Assembly: GCA_028583685.1 (NCBI GenBank)
Contig: JAMXIF010001177.1
Coordinates: 4,607,318 to 4,671,317, forward strand
Length of the DNA stretch: 64,000 nt
Direction of reading: 5' to 3'
Origin: Petaurus breviceps papuanus
Lineage: Eukaryota; Chordata; Mammalia; Diprotodontia; Petauridae
Made by a program: the position numbers and the translations under genes. This document shows, one piece after another, positions 43,991-54,790 of the stretch. The notes below the pieces were generated by a model, which had not been told where the DNA came from, made no database searches, and saw nothing but the letters and a program-made list of their open reading frames with translations. Numbering within the stretch: position 1 is the stretch's first letter; each line of letters starts with the position of its first letter.

Positions 43991-44864
43991 ATATTCTTAG
44001 CTTTCTTCAAGTCTCAGCACAGATAAGTCCCCTAAGAACCATAGGACCAGAGACTAGAGAGCTGAAAGGAAACCATACCTGGGGGTCATCTATTCCAACC
44101 ATCTTGTTTTTTGCATAAGGAAACCTCTGTGAGGCCCTAAAAGGTTAATTAATTAAGTTAATGTCAGGGAGGTAGTAATTAGTAGAAACTTGATTTTTTC
44201 CATCACTCCAGTTATTATTGCCCTCTCCTTTCCTACCCTCTCTCTCCCTCTTTCTTCCTTTTCCTCTTTTCTTAGCATGTCTAAGCTTCCCAGCTAATAA
44301 TAGGTACCCTAAAAAATGTGTTTAATTTAATCAAATAAAATTTTCTTCATTTAAAAAAGAAATACCCAGTAGAAAAAGAGACGGTCTTATTTATTCTTTA
44401 TATACAATCTAGAAATGAATCACATAGATTCAGACCAAGTGCAATGCTCCCTCTGCAGCTGCAGAGGAGAGAATACACCTTTTCTGTAGTTTCTAATCTG
44501 GAGGAAGAATGAATTATTACACCCCTATGCAAGCCAATAGAGGGTTTCCCTTTGGGTTAATGGCACACTAACTTCTAACCCATGGATGATGGTATCAGTA
44601 TTAGTTACTACTTCTAAACAGATATACTGTTTATAATGTACAGAATTTCTTGGAAGTACTTTGCAAAAAGATACTTAAATTACAAGAGTCTGACCAATAG
44701 AGATAAGCAGACATGCTCAGAAAGTGGAAAATTAAGTGAATGCAAATGCCATGTATCAACTCACTGGTAAGATTATTATCCTTAAATTTTCAATAGAAAG
44801 TCATTCTGATCATTATCACCATCAAATAATATTTGTGTACCTGTGGGCTCTACTGGGGCAGCAT
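43991..44864. other. Mostly unassigned
   Basis: 44040-44175 looks like an old MIR-like reversed repeat ('agctgaaaggaaacc', 'tattccaaccatcttg'). A CT-rich run lies at 44220-44275. Nothing else is recognised. Confidence 0.45.
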
Positions 44865-45085
44865 GGATAAGTTGGTAGAGAACCATCTTCTAGGTCAGGA
44901 AGACAAGAGTTTAGTCTCTCCTCTGATGCTTATTGGCTATGTGACCCTGGAAAAAATCACTTCACCTCTTAGCTCCCCAGAGGCAACTCTCAAAGACTAT
45001 ATAAATTGCAAAATAGTTACAAATCTACATTGGTGGAAAAAGTTTTCTCCCCAAGAGTTCACTTTGGAAAAGAAATTGCTGATCT
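44865..45085 (+). mobile_element. CORE-SINE, Mon-type tail
   Basis: 'taggtcaggaagacaagagtttagtc', 'ggctatgtgaccctgg..atcacttcacctcttagc' and 'aggcaactctcaaagactatataaattgc..acattggtgg', matching the tail of the copy at 32120. Confidence 0.7.
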
Positions 45086-45529
45086 GGTGAGGAAATATGT
45101 ACTTTACTATTCTATGAACATAATAAAAGCTCAAATTTGTACAAATTGTCCCAAAGTATCCCCCAAATTTTATGCTTCTACTTAAAGCTGCATTAAGACT
45201 TTTGGAATACCCTGGATAGTCAAATCAACAAGTATTTATTAAGTATGTAACCCAACCATTTGCCAGGGTAAGAGCTGGGGAAACAAAAAAAAAAGGTGAA
45301 AACAATCCCTATCTTCAAGGAATTCAGTCAAAGAGGGGAGACAACATGAAAACAAAATATATACAGGACAACTTGGGGGTAATTTCAGAGGGAAAACACT
45401 AAGGTTAAGAGGTTTCTTACAGAAAGTATGATTTTAGCTGGCACTTGAAGGAAGCTAGGAAAGTCAAGAAGCAGAGACAAAGGAGAGCATTCCAGCCTTG
45501 AGAGGCAACCAGTGAAAATGCATGGAATC

Positions 45530-45675
45530 GGGTTGGCCAGGTGGCTCAGCGAGTAAGAGCAGATGACCTGGGGATCAAATCCGGGCTCAGACACTTAGCA
45601 CCACACCCAGAAATAATTGGCTGTGTAACCTAGAGCAAGTTACTTAACCCCAATTGCTTAAAAAAAAAAAAAAAA
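45530..45675 (+). mobile_element. A-tailed tRNA-derived SINE, subfamily B
   Basis: 'ggccaggtggctcagcgagtaagagca', 'gggctcagacacttagcaccacacccagaaat' and a pure A tail of about 16. Perfect 16-bp repeats gaaaatgcatggaatc lie at 45514-45529 and 45676-45691. One of the youngest-looking SINEs here. Confidence 0.95.
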
Positions 45676-46319
45676 GAAAATGCATGGAATCCATAGAAGG
45701 AGTATCTTGTGGAAGTAAGAGCAAGGAGGACAGTGTCACTGAATGGAAGGGTAAAGAAGGGTAAGTAAGGAATAAGAAGACTGGAAAGGTAGGAGAGAGC
45801 CTGGTTATAAAGGGCTTTAAAAACCAAACACAGGATTTTATATTTTATCCTGGAGGCAATAAAAAGTCATTAGTTTACTGAGTGATGGGGTACCAGTGAG
45901 GTGACATGGCCAGTCCTGTGCTTAACAAAGATAACTGAGTGAAGGACAAATTAGAGTAGGGAAAGAATTGAGGCAGGGAGACCAGACAGAGGCTATTCAA
46001 AAGTACAGGAGTTAGTGATGGCCGGCACCAGAGTGGTGACAGTAGGAGAGGAATGTGGGGAATGTGTATGAGAGATGTTGCAAAGGTAGAATTGATATGC
46101 CTTGGCAATAGATTGAATATGGGGGACAAGAGGAGTTGAGTTGTCACCACACCTAGGCTGCAAGCTTGGGTGAATGGTAGGATGGTGGTACCCTTAAAAG
46201 TAATAGAGAAATTAAGAAGAGGGAAAGATTTGTGGGTAATGATAATGAGTTCAGTTTAAGATGTGAGTCCATGGAGGTCAGGAGAGAGATTAGAGTTAAG
46301 TAGATTTGAGAATCATCTT

Positions 46320-46930
46320 TGAAGAAGGTTCACCATAAAATGATGAGGTTTAGGCTAAGGGTGCATGAGACTCCAAAATACCAATACAGCGGATCCTGCA
46401 AAATGAATTCAACTCAAGCCTTCTCTGAGCCAAAGAAAAGAAAAGTTTATTAAAAGTTCCCCATGTTGGATAGACTCTTAAGAAGCCTCAGTATCTTTAA
46501 AGATTGTATTGGATAAGTGGGCTTGTATTGGACACAGAGCAAGTGTGTGCTAGAAAATTCTGTGGCACTTTCACACAGGGAGGTAAGATGGGGTCTTATA
46601 TATCCAGAAAGGTTGTGGGAGGAATCTAGGGGTGGTCTAGAGGAGGAGTTTGGGGAGGGTCTTCAGGAGGGGTCAATGAGGTCAGAAACCAGTAAATGAG
46701 TAAAGTTGCTGGAGGCTACCTGGAGACAATAGATAGTGGTGGGCTAGGCCAGTTCAATGTTGTAAAAGATTTGGGTATTGGGAGGATCTAGGGTGGGGAC
46801 TAGCTGGATAATGGCGGCCTAGGCTAGGTTTGGGCCCAGCCACAATGGCCTAAGGTCTCAAGCAAATGCCTCATCAAATGGGAAGATTCAGTCAGAGCTC
46901 AGGGGGGTTCCCAGAGCCTGTACCTCATCA
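46320..46930 (-). mobile_element. Solo LTR, family 2 copy 1 (ERV fossil)
   Basis: On the minus strand it begins tgatgaggtacagg and is homologous to 49373-50072 and 50432-50935, including 'gcctcatcaaatgg' and the aataaa-type region. It is flanked by atctt (46315-46319 and 46931-46935) within an L2 whose text joins when the LTR is removed. No internal region. Confidence 0.8.
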
Positions 46931-47120
46931 ATCTTCACAGAGATGAGATCATCAAGTAAAATAGTATAGAAGGAGAAGAAAAGAGGACCCAGGACAGAAC
47001 CTTGGTGGACATCCATAATTAGCATTTACAACTTGGATGAAGATCAGCAAAGAAGACTGCACATATTATTACATGACTTTTAGAACAAAACATTTGGTGA
47101 AATCCAAGGAGACAACATAG

Positions 47121-48164
47121 ATGATCTTTAATATTATTTTTTATAATATTCTTCTCTGCTGGAAACTATAGATTAGTCTGAATTATGAAGACTATCTTTA
47201 TGCTTAGTATCTCTTTGAGGAGATATATTTATGTGGTGAGGAGGAGAGGGTCTGATTGGAGTACCATTTCCTAGAGAGCTAGGGTTAAGGTTTTATTTCC
47301 TTTAAATCATCTTCTGGTTCCTACTTGTCATTCTGTCTCTATGCCTCAGTCTCCTCATTTGTAAAATAAAGAGGTTGGACTAGATAACCTCCAAGGTTTG
47401 CCCAGTTCTAATATCACGTGAATATGAGTATGCAATGGTAGAATTCAGCGTTAAGCAGAGTTGTCCAGCCCCTCCTCCATGTCCCCTCATTCTACTCCTG
47501 ATTCATTGCCTAGATACATTTCCTATTATAAGTGTTCTCTCTGCTCTGGGAAGTTTTATCAAAAGGATTTATAATTCTCTTTATTTTTTAGTTCTGAGAC
47601 CCCAGTTAAGAGACAGAACTCTGGCAAAGCAATTCAGCAATTAAATCTATTTTGGGGAGGATTCTCCCCTCTCAATTGCCTCCTCCTAACTGTATTCAGG
47701 CCTGTGGTTAATGTTGTTTATAAAGACAAAGTAAAAAAATTTTTAAATATAGAAAAATAAATAGACTTTCAATAGTTCTAGAGGAAAGTATTTCAGGTTC
47801 CCATTCGAAGTCTCAAGGGGTGAAAGTTGATACAGATTGGATTCCTCTTTAATTTTGCTTTTCCCAGGCTTACTTGAAATGTCTTACTGAATATATATAG
47901 TTTCTACAACCTTCAATTTCATACTCACAGTGTTTGACTAAGGTAACTTCTGTGTTCTTGGGTCTTTTATCATAAGACTTGCAAAACCCTTCCCATTTCT
48001 GCTTCCATAGGGCCTTGTCTCTGAGACCTATTATTTCTCAGGCAGAAATTAGGCAATCAGGATCATCCCAGGTCCAGCTTTGGAATTGGCCTTTCCTCTC
48101 GCTCATTCTTTCTGGTATAGGCCTGGGTTCTTCCAATGAGAGACTTCACCCCGAGAAGAAGATT
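47121..48164. other. Mostly unassigned
   Basis: 47333-47425 is a SINE 3' part ('cctcagtctcctcatttgtaaaataaagaggttggactagataacc'). The rest of the stretch shows no family I can name. Confidence 0.5.
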
Positions 48165-48345
48165 ATTCTTGTTCAGTTGTTTCAGTCATGTCCAACTCTT
48201 CTGTGATTCCATTCTGGGCAAAGATATTGGAGTGGCCTTGCCATTTCCTTCTCCAGCTCATTTTGCAGATGAAGTAACTAAGGCAAACAGGGTTAAGTGA
48301 CTTGCCCAGGGTCACACAGCTACTTAGTGTCTGAGGCCTAATATC
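48165..48345 (-). mobile_element. MAR1-like CORE-SINE, antisense
   Basis: Starts with the reversed RTE tail ('cagttgtttcagtcatgtccaactcttctgtgattcc', 'gccttgccatttccttctcc'), then CORE 'gatgaagtaactaaggcaaac' and 'gacttgcccagggtcacacagc'. The tRNA head is missing. Confidence 0.85.
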
Positions 48346-48834
48346 TGTGATCCAACATTTTATGTGCTTTATAAGGTATAAAATGACCCACCTATTTTAG
48401 AGAAGGGCTCACCCTTTACAAGGTGCAGTCTGAATAGGAAGCACTTTTTTATGGGTTGTTTACTAAACCGAAGCCTTAGCAAGTAAAATCTGATGCAGAG
48501 GATATACTATGGAGGAAAAGGGTATCAAGAGAGTGAGGCAACATGGCCACTGATCAAGTTACAAGGGATGGAAGAACAATGTAGGTTTTACTTTTAACAT
48601 TAAGGCAAGGGTAGAAATCGGAATTGGGAAGGCTGGAAGGTGGTGTGGCAGTTTGTGGGGTAGTCCAGACACTAAAGTATTCTAAGCATTTTCTACCAGC
48701 CTGCTTGAGATTGTGCTTCCTAGGAAGATGTCTTCCAAGGAGTAAAGAGAAAATTATGCTTATTACCAATTGTATACCTAAACTCCTTGAGAAGGGAGAG
48801 GTATGAAATGACTCCTAGAATAACTAATCCATCA
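48346..48834. other. No recognisable element
   Basis: Nothing assignable; short overlapping frames on both strands have no motif support. Confidence 0.45.
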
Positions 48835-48880
48835 AATAACATTTATTAAGCACCTATTAGGTGCCAGGCATATGGCATGG

Positions 48881-49226
48881 GGGCAGCAAGGTGGCAAAGT
48901 GGATAGAGTGCTAGTCCTAGAGAAAAAGACTTGAGTTCATATCCAGCTTCAGATACCTACTAACTGGGAGACCCTGGGCAAGTCACTCAACCCATTTGCC
49001 TAAAAATGCTGGATCACTGCCTTATTGTGGCAGAGAGGCTTGTGTAGCTCAATGAAACTATGAGGTGTGCTGTGCAGGGTTATCCAAAATTCAAAGGTCA
49101 AACAAAAAAGTGATCCACTGGAGAAGGAAATGACAAACCACTCCAGTATCTCTGCCAAGAAAACCCCATAGAATAAAAAGTACATAGGCTCATGAAGAGT
49201 TAGCTACAACTGGACAACTGATCGAC
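48881..49226 (+). mobile_element. MAR1-like SINE with extended RTE tail
   Basis: A tRNA-like head ('gggcagcaaggtggcaaagtgg') leads not only to the usual 'ggagaaggaaatgacaaaccactcc' tail but also to about 120 bp of further RTE/BovB-like 3' sequence before it ('ggatcactgccttattgtggcagagaggcttgtg'). It sits in a short antisense L2 end (48835-48880, 49227-49260). Confidence 0.8.
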
Positions 49227-49372
49227 ACCATGTGTCAGGCACCAGTTGCATTAGAACAGTTGAAAACAATCAATTGGACAAGGGAAAAGAAAGGTGAAAG
49301 AATTGTGGTGACCCTGGAGCAGAGTAGAGGCTGTTAAAAAGGGAGGAAGACAACTAAGCATTGAAGTGAAAG

Positions 49373-50072
49373 TGTAGAGGGTCATCATAAAATGATGGGG
49401 CATAGGGTTAGGGGTGCTCGAGACCCCAAAATACCAACTCACTGGGTCCCGCCAAATGAATTCTACTTAAGCCTTCTCTCAGACAAAGAAAAGCAAAGTC
49501 TATTAGAGATTCGCCATATTGGGTAGACTCTTAAGGAGCCTAGGTATCTGTTATGCTTTGCATTGGGCAAGCAGGCCAGAATCATCTGACACAGAGTGAA
49601 TCTGTGCTAGAAAATTCTGGCGCTCTCACACCACATGGAGGCAAGATGGGGTCTCATATACAGAAAGGTCATGGGAGGAATCTAGGGGTGGTCTAGAGGA
49701 GGAGTTTGGAGAGGGTCTTCAGGAGCAGTCAGATGAGGTCAGACTCCAGTAATGAGTTTGGGGAGGGTCTTCAGGAAGAATCAAGGAGGTCAGACTCCAG
49801 TAAAGAGTTATTAAGGGTGGGAAGTTTCTGGAGGCTACCTGGAGACTACAGACAATGGTGGGCTAGGTCAGTTCAAAGGTGTAACAGATTTGGGCATAGA
49901 CATTTTGGGAGGATCAAGGGTGGGAAGTTGCTGGACAAAGGAGGGATAGAAATTTGGGCCAGCCACAATGAAAGGCCTATGGCTTCAGGCAAATGCCTCA
50001 TCAAATGGCATCAAAAGATTCAAGGAGAGCTCAAGCTCAAACTCAAGAGCTCCCAGGACCTGTACCCCATCA
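49373..50072 (-). mobile_element. Solo LTR, family 2 copy 2 (ERV fossil)
   Basis: 700 bp, with minus-strand ends TG...CA (plus-strand tgtagaggg...ccccatca). A 4-bp repeat aaag lies on both sides (49369-49372 and 50073-50076). It matches copy 1 throughout and is longer because a 'ggaggagtttgg..gagggtcttcagga' block is duplicated internally (49694-49790). No internal region. Confidence 0.8.
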
Positions 50073-50244
50073 AAAGAACAGAAAGGAAAAAGGAAAACAT
50101 AAAGCAACAGAACCTGAGACGAAAGGGGGGGAAATAGACTAAGGAGAATACTTCTGTATAATCAGTGGCTTATTTGGTTGGGTTTCATGCCACATAAAGG
50201 ATAATTGAAATTGGACTGTGTATGATTTCCAGAAAGTAAAGGGA

Positions 50245-50430
50245 AAGTAGCAGGCCATAGAGCACTGGACCTGGAGTCAGAAGACCTGAATTTGAATTTG
50301 GCCTTAGATGCTTACTAGCTGTGTAACACTGGGCAGGTCCACTTCAGTGACTGCCCAGTTTCCTCAAGATAAAATGGAGGTCATGATAGGCACTTACCTA
50401 CCAGCACTGTTATGTTGTTATCAACTCATA
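50245..50430 (+). mobile_element. MIR-family SINE, sense
   Basis: 'tagagcactggacctggagtcagaagacctgaatttg', 'cttactagctgtgtaacactggg' and 'cagtttcctcaagataaaatgg'. The 3' part is cut by the LTR at 50432. Confidence 0.8.
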
Positions 50431-50431
50431 T

Positions 50432-50935
50432 TGATGAGGTATGGGCTCTGGGACCCCCCTTGAACTCTGATTAAATCTCATCCCATTTGATGAGGCATTT
50501 GCATGAGGCCATAAGCCTTAACATAGTGGCTGAGCCCAAACCTTAGTTACTAGACTTTACACCCTTGAGCCTATCAAAATATCAATCCACCCTTGAACTG
50601 GCCTCACCTGCCATTGTCTGTAGTCTCCAGGTAGCCTCCAGCAACTTCCCACCCTTAATCACTCCTTCACCTCATTAACTCTTCCTGAAGATCCTCCCCA
50701 AACTCCTCCTCTTGACCACCCCTAGATTCCTCCCAACAACTTTCTGTATATGGTGAGAGCACCATAGAATGACCTAGAACAGACTTATTCTGTGTCCAAT
50801 ACAAGCAAACTTTTAATAAACTTTACTTTTCTTTGGCTGAGAAGACTGAATCGAATTAATTTGGCAGGAACTGGGGTGTTGGTTTTTTGGGGTCTCCAGA
50901 GCAACCCTAACCCTCTTTATGGGTAACCCTCTTCA
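50432..50935 (+). mobile_element. Solo LTR, family 2 copy 3 (ERV fossil)
   Basis: Plus-strand copy starting tgatgaggtatggg and ending ccctcttca, with an aataaa signal in 'cttttaataaactttac' (about 50812). The 4-bp repeat atat flanks it (50428-50431 and 50936-50939). It forms an inverted pair with copy 2, about 360 bp away. Confidence 0.75.
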
Positions 50936-50939
50936 ATAT

Positions 50940-51404
50940 ATTTGTAATACATATACACATATATAACAAAAAGAATTATTATATATAATGTGTGTGTATA
51001 ATTAACATTTATAAAACACAATGTACCAGACACTGTGCTAAACACTTTACAACTGTTATCTCATTTGGTCCCCACAACAACCCTGGGAGGTAGATGCTAA
51101 TATGTAGGTAGAGAAATGGATAAGTAGTGTAATACATATGTAACATTTATATAATACAATATTCACATATGTATATGCACACATACTTAACAGGAACGGG
51201 TTCATTTTCATTTATATGGCAGCATATATATGCATAATAAATGTTACTAATATAAAATAATTTATACATATTTAAATGCTATTAATATAAATTATTCATT
51301 ATCATTTTTAGAAAGCTGTTATACCAACAGAAGGATAAAATGATATAGGTAACTCAAAAATCTGTTGGATTTCACTTCAGAAATCTTTTTTTTTGGTGCT
51401 TCAG
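50940..51404. repeat. AT-rich stretch with a MIR fragment
   Basis: 51000-51115 is a reversed MIR piece ('aaaacacaatgtaccagacactgtgctaaacactttacaac', 'tctcatttggtccccacaacaaccctgggagg'). Both sides are TA/ACAT-rich simple sequence. Confidence 0.65.
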
Positions 51405-51585
51405 ATCATAATATTTGGAGCCAGAAGAGAATTTCCTGATAATTCAGTCTAATACCCTCATCTTTCAAATAAAGAAACTGAGTCCCATAGACAATAAGGT
51501 CACAAAGATAGTAAGTATAGAACTGGGATTCAGATTCAGCACTGTTGTCTCCAATGCTCTTTCTACTGTGCTGGTTATCTTTCTT
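51405..51585 (-). mobile_element. Old MIR-like repeat, antisense
   Basis: 'atttggagccagaagagaatttcc', 'catctttcaaataaagaaactgagtccc' and 'aactgggattcagattcag..ctctttctactgtgctgg'. Same family as 16600. Confidence 0.6.
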
Positions 51586-51929
51586 ATATTTGAAAATGGG
51601 TGTTTCTGGAAATTCACAGGTACTTCAAACAAAATTGTAAAACCAGCTCAACAAAGATAAAGCTAGAAATTGTTCCTACTTTCCAGCCCATCTCCATGCT
51701 CAATTCCTCCCATGTTGGAAATAGAGTATGACATCTCCCAGTTTGATAAAAAGCATAAGCCTAAGGCATACCTGGCCTCTTTCTTTGAACTTGCTGGTTC
51801 TTGCCTTCCCCAGAACCAAGGGCATAAGGAACATCTTTCAGATCCTGCTTAACTAGAGTAAATAAAATTCCTATTTATGCAAACAAAAAGCTTATGTTTA
51901 TATTTTGTGCTGATCTGCAAAACACCTTT

Positions 51930-52130
51930 TTTTTTTTAACTGAAGCCCAGGTGAAGTAGGGACTTTACATATTATTATTTCGATTTTACAGATGAGGAAA
52001 CTGAGTCTCAGAGGTAAAACATAATTTGCACATTGTTACACAACTAGCAAATGTAACAATCAAGATTCAAATCCAGGTCCCTCCTGACTGACTCCAAACC
52101 CAGTGCTTTTCCCACTAATCCAAGTAACCA
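51930..52130 (-). mobile_element. MIR-family SINE, antisense
   Basis: 'cgattttacagatgaggaaactgagtctcagagg', 'cattgttacacaactagcaaatg' and 'caaatccaggtccctcctgactgactcc..cagtgcttttccc'. Confidence 0.8.
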
Positions 52131-52224
52131 GAGTCAGTGACAAACAGCATCAATGAGAAAATGACAGAAACATTTTACTTGGCTAATGTAATCCCTCAGA
52201 TACATTTTCTTTTTTGTATTAAAT

Positions 52225-52295
52225 CATCTGGGCTGGTTAGCTCATTTGGTTAGCAGATGATGGTGATAAAATTAAAAACTATGGATTCAGTGTTT
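52225..52295 (+). mobile_element. tRNA-Ile-like SINE head or tRNA pseudogene
   Basis: 'gggctggttagctcatttggttagcag' matches the 5' half of tRNA-Ile genes, with an A box resembling TRGCNNAGTNGG. The anticodon arm and B box are badly decayed. Probably the head of an old tRNA-derived SINE rather than a gene. Confidence 0.4.
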
Positions 52296-52504
52296 AATGT
52301 TGATGAAGTCGCATTTCACACCCTGATGGACTATGCCCTGATTTTGGTCCACAGTATATGAAATGTAATGGTTAAGAGAGCCCTGGTGAGATTATGGATG
52401 ACAGCAGAAATCTACTACTACTTAGAAAACAACTCAAAGTAAATGTCCTACTGGTAATAGGTCAATAGCCTTATCTTCATCTATGAAAACTTTTTTTTTT
52501 TAGT

Positions 52505-52755
52505 GTTGTGGTAATCAGCTAAATGGCAAAGCGAATAATGTATTGGATTGGAGTCAGGAAGTCCTGAGTTCAAATCTAGCCTCAGACCTTAGCTGTATCA
52601 CCCTGGGCAAGTCCTTTAACCTCAGACTGCCTCAGTTCCCTCATTTATAGAATAGGGATAATACCTCCAGAGGTTGTTGTGAAGAGAAAATGAGATATTT
52701 GTAAAACATTTTGCAAACCTTAAAGTACTATATAAATGCCAACTATTACTATTAT
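52505..52755 (+). mobile_element. MIR-family SINE, sense
   Basis: 'gattggagtcaggaagtcctgagttcaaatctagcctcagacc', 'ctcagttccctcatttatagaatagggataat' and 'gaggttgttgtgaagagaaaatgagatatttgtaaaac'. Full-length. Confidence 0.85.
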
Positions 52756-53139
52756 TGTTAGTGTCACTGCTAGGACTAATAATAATACTATTAGTGAAAC
52801 ATCAGCAACAAGAATGAGAGACCAGGTTACATTTTTCTTTTAGCAAGCATGGAAGAAATACAAAGATGTATCTGTGAATCAAGAATGTCTCATTTAATTA
52901 TATATAGGTTAACAGTAGATAATGATAATAATTCACATTTAGCTAGCACTTAAAAGATTTATGAATTGATTTCCTGAGAACAGCCTATAATAGTCCCTCA
53001 AAAGAATCAAAGGAGGAGATTTATTAAGCAAGCAATTATTTCTAGCTTGTACTATTACTATCAAATTGATATTTTCATTTTTTTAAGAGGGACAAAGATG
53101 TCACTATTTGCTTTCTTTTGGGGGGGTAGTTTTTTCCCC

Positions 53140-53440
53140 CTAGAATTTATTTATTTATTTTTAGTTTTTAGCATTTATTTCTACAAGATTTTGAGTTACA
53201 AATTTTCTCCCCATCTCTCCCCTATCCCCACCCCAAGATGGCAAAGTAAGTATACTGAATACTTCTTCCCCCAGTCTGCCCTCTCCCCCTATCCCTCCCC
53301 TTCTCCCTTTCCCCCTTACTTTCTTGTAGGGCAAGATGGATTTCTATACCCCTATTTGCTTTCAAAACAATTCCTCCTCCTGACTCTCCTATTTCTTTCT
53401 CTTGGTTCTCTAATTTTTAACAATAGAATGACACACAGGA
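53140..53440 (-). mobile_element. LINE-1 3' UTR, antisense
   Basis: 'tttagcatttatttctacaagattttgagttacaaattttctcccc' and a long C/T-rich tract are the reversed L1 3' end with its polypurine run. The same 'gagttacaaattttctcccc' text ends the HAL1-type element at 35200. Confidence 0.75.
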
Positions 53441-53889
53441 AAGTTTTTAATAAATACCATGTTACTACTCAATATCTAGGCAAGGTAGGCATGTTTTTCC
53501 CTCTATTCCAATAAAAAATTTTATGATTTTCACATAGTGATACCTAGGGTAGTGGTTAATATACCTATCATAGTATTGTTTTCTGGCCAAGGATGACACT
53601 CCTGCAAAGGATTCTGGAGATCTGGAAAACAAAGGTGCCTTACAAAAATTAATTTAGCACCACTGGAGTTATACAGTGAATTGGAAAAATGGTCCTGATC
53701 CCATTTTTGGGGACACCTATGGAGCCAGTTGGGAAGCTCTATCCCCTAAAGCTTAAAAAAAAAAAGTGTGAGGTTCCTAGTCACGATTCCACTATCATAG
53801 GAGGCAAAGATGTGTCAATTTTCTTTTCTCCCTATACACACTCTTGGAGATGTTCTTTCCTTCTTTAATTTTTTCATTTTCTTTTTTTG

Positions 53890-54050
53890 TTTGTTTAAAA
53901 AAATACTTATTTTTAAACATTCTTTTTTTATTTTGAATTCCAGATTCTCTCCCTCCATTCAGCCCCTTCCCCATCTATTGAAAAGGCAAGCCATATGATT
54001 CCCATTACACATGTAAAGTCATGCAAAACAGGTATTCATTTTAGCCTGAT
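53890..54050 (-). mobile_element. LINE-1 3' UTR, antisense, short
   Basis: 'ttttaaacattc..ttttgaattccagattctctccctcc', 'ctattgaaaaggcaagccatatgattcccattacacatg' and 'catgcaaaac' resemble the L1 3' piece at 12595. Confidence 0.7.
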
Positions 54051-54199
54051 TTTTCAGGTATAAAAGATGTTTGCCTAGGAGTTAAGGCTACAAAACCTAC
54101 CCTGCAAACCTTTAGGATGGTCTTGCTGTGTGATTCAGTTGTGTACTATTTAATCTATAGGTAACCAAGAGTTTTGTTTTTGTTTTTTAAAGGGAGAAT

Positions 54200-54790
54200 A
54201 TTACAGAGTCATGGTTTGAGCCAAAAGAGACCCCAACAATTATCTAGTCCAACCTCTTCATTTTCTATACGAGAGAATTAAGATTTGGAAAGCTTAAGTG
54301 ACTTGACCAATGTCATAGAGGTAGCAAGTAGCAAAGAAAACTCACTTTGGGCGAGAATGGGGTCAGAGGAGACCCTACAACAACATGCTACTTACTAGCC
54401 TTTTGTAGGAGAGACCAAGAGCTTGGAACAGCAGGGCTGGTGGAGGAACATGGGGTGGAATGGAGGATGGTATGAGGAGGAGCTATGAACTTAGAGGGTT
54501 GATTTATGTATGTTTACATAGACATGTTCTGAGGTACTAAAATTGAATGACTAGTTAAAAAAAAAGCATGCTATCTGGTAGCTTCTTATTTTAACTGATT
54601 ATTCCTGCTAACCAGATGCTAAGTTCAGTTGGTTTTATGATGCTAAAAGAATCAGAATGCTGTCAACACCCTCTAAATTTTGGCACCCTTGGACCAAACT
54701 GCTGTTGTCCTGACCTAGTTAAAGCTTTGATTCAAATCCAGGTCCTCTGATTCCAAATCTAACACTCTATACATACATCAATGCTCCACA
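54200..54790 (-). mobile_element. Old MIR-like repeat, antisense, split by a 384-bp insert
   Basis: 54200-54336 carries 'gagccaaaagagaccccaac', 'atctagtccaacctcttcatttt' and 'aagtgacttgaccaatgtcatagag'; 54721-54790 resumes with 'gattcaaatccaggtcctctgattcc'. The join falls exactly where the family is continuous. Confidence 0.65.
54337..54720. mobile_element. Unclassified 384-bp insertion
   Basis: It splits the MIR-like repeat, with aaag present at both borders (54333-54336 and 54721-54724). It has no A tail and no clear TG...CA or long inverted ends. Family unknown. Confidence 0.45.

Larger units (their letters stand above)
45220..47120 (-). mobile_element. LINE-2, antisense, with nested SINE and LTR
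   Basis: From 'caacaagtatttattaagtatg' through 'gaaggaagctaggaaagtcaagaagcagagac', 'ggttataaagggctttaaaaacc', 'aggaatgtgggg', 'atgagttcagtttaag' and, after the LTR, 'gagatgagatcatcaagtaaaatagtatagaagg' and 'acccaggacagaaccttggtgg'. L2 reading resumes cleanly across the SINE (45530-45675) and the LTR (46320-46930). Confidence 0.85.

Noticed and set aside
46320-50072. Two same-strand LTRs 2.4 kb apart as a possible provirus
   Set aside because: They have different flanking repeats, and the sequence between them is L2, SINEs and unassigned DNA rather than retroviral genes.
49706-50137. 143-codon open frame
   Set aside because: It lies within the family-2 solo LTR on the antisense strand, with repetitive low-complexity content and no known domain.
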